Assembly: GCA_050949905.1 (NCBI GenBank)
Contig: JBMNGP010000003.1
Span: 124,001 to 188,000 of the forward strand
Source: DUML01 sp050949905
GTDB taxonomy: Bacteria; Bacillota; Desulfitobacteriia; Desulfitobacteriales; Syntrophobotulaceae
Direction: 5' to 3'
DNA: 64,000 bases
Part shown: positions 63,762 to 64,000 of the stretch, one piece after another
Numbering within the stretch: position 1 is the stretch's first letter
Layout of the letters: each line of letters starts with the position of its first letter
Notes under the pieces: generated by a model
The model's database searches: none
What the model saw: the letters and a program-made list of their open reading frames with translations, nothing else
Told to the model about the DNA's origin: nothing
Position numbers and translations under genes: made by a program

Positions 63762-64000
63762 ATATTGGCGAGTTTAGGCATAGAATAAAGATTTTAAAAG
63801 AAGAGGTTGTTGAAGATGATATTGGCAACCAATATAAAGAAACTGTGGAGATAGCCAGTTTATGGGCAAAGGTATCCAATCTTCATGGCAGAGAGTACTT
63901 TACTGCAGCATATATACAACTGGAGAAAATGTTGATTTTTACTACCCGGTATAAAGAAGGTCTGGATGAAACTATGCGCATACGATTTCAGGGTAATGAC
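63758..64000 (+). CDS. Phage head closure protein (cut by window end)
   Basis: The frame opens at ATG 63758, 4 bases inside the previous gene, and runs off the right edge after 81 codons. IGEFRHRIKILKEEVVEDDI, then ASLWAKVSNLHGREYFTA and LIFTTRYKEGLDETMRIRFQ, match the head closure (stopper) family, which seals the portal after packaging. Confidence 0.85.
   Translation, partial: MNIGEFRHRIKILKEEVVEDDIGNQYKETVEIASLWAKVSNLHGREYFTAAYIQLEKMLIFTTRYKEGLDETMRIRFQGND

Noticed and set aside
1..64000. CRISPR arrays and tRNA genes
   Set aside because: No series of regularly spaced direct repeats and no cloverleaf-like tRNA sequence was noticed on either strand while reading; a dedicated scan was not possible.

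Overview
The window looks like accessory DNA of a low-GC Gram-positive bacterium, most likely a clostridial anaerobe. The signs are AGGAGG-type ribosome binding sites, ATG/GTG/TTG starts, clostridial-style serine recombinase cassettes, and a siphophage gene set of Firmicutes type (DUF2800, DUF2815, DUF1492, Rha, P27 terminase). The species cannot be fixed from sequence alone. Essentially no housekeeping gene is present: the window is a stack of mobile elements, defence genes and a prophage.

Layout. (1) 1-13,803: two related serine-recombinase cassettes (1-1,797 and 9,335-13,743). Between them lie a Phd/HARE-type gene, a DUF6884/GIY-YIG nuclease-like gene, a pRiA4b ORF-3-like gene, a divergent repressor/ImmA module with paired operators, and two sigma/ArpU-like activators. 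In the second cassette two of the three recombinase genes carry frameshifts. (2) 13,858-22,944: a defence island, made of a small HTH gene abutting a Gabija pair (gajA, gajB), followed by a complete qatABCD operon. (3) 22,945-30,000: decayed DNA with two different broken IS91-type transposases, a tyrosine recombinase and a PLD-nuclease fragment, surrounding a small chromosomal-looking group of two alpha/beta hydrolases and an Rrf2 regulator. That regulator sits beside three palindromes spaced exactly 124 bp apart. (4) 30,064-38,885: a BsuMI/LlaJI-like restriction-modification operon: HTH protein, two C5-cytosine methyltransferases, an Mrr-like nuclease, an McrB-like AAA+ protein and an McrC/LlaJI-like protein, then an unusual metallopeptidase-HTH protein. 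(5) 39,359-64,000 (running off the end): a prophage with replication genes, then HNH, ParB-methyltransferase, terminase, portal, ClpP-like protease, HK97 capsid and head-tail connector genes.

How the genes work together. The prophage replication block (DUF2800 nuclease, DUF2815 ssDNA-binding-like protein, family A DNA polymerase, VapE-like primase-helicase, VRR-NUC, SNF2 helicase) is a typical phage replisome. An IS21 element has split its primase-helicase with a clean 7-bp target duplication, so this prophage is probably defective for that step. The late genes follow the usual HK97-type order.

The most striking feature is in the DNA polymerase. The active-site O-helix motif is interrupted by a 309-residue intein. 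The DNA between intein blocks B and F also encodes, in the +1 reading frame, an apparently intact HNH-type homing endonuclease with its own strong Shine-Dalgarno sequence. Both frames stay open across about 730 bases. This looks like an intein whose homing endonuclease is overprinted in another frame rather than fused in frame, and it is the best candidate here for an undescribed arrangement.
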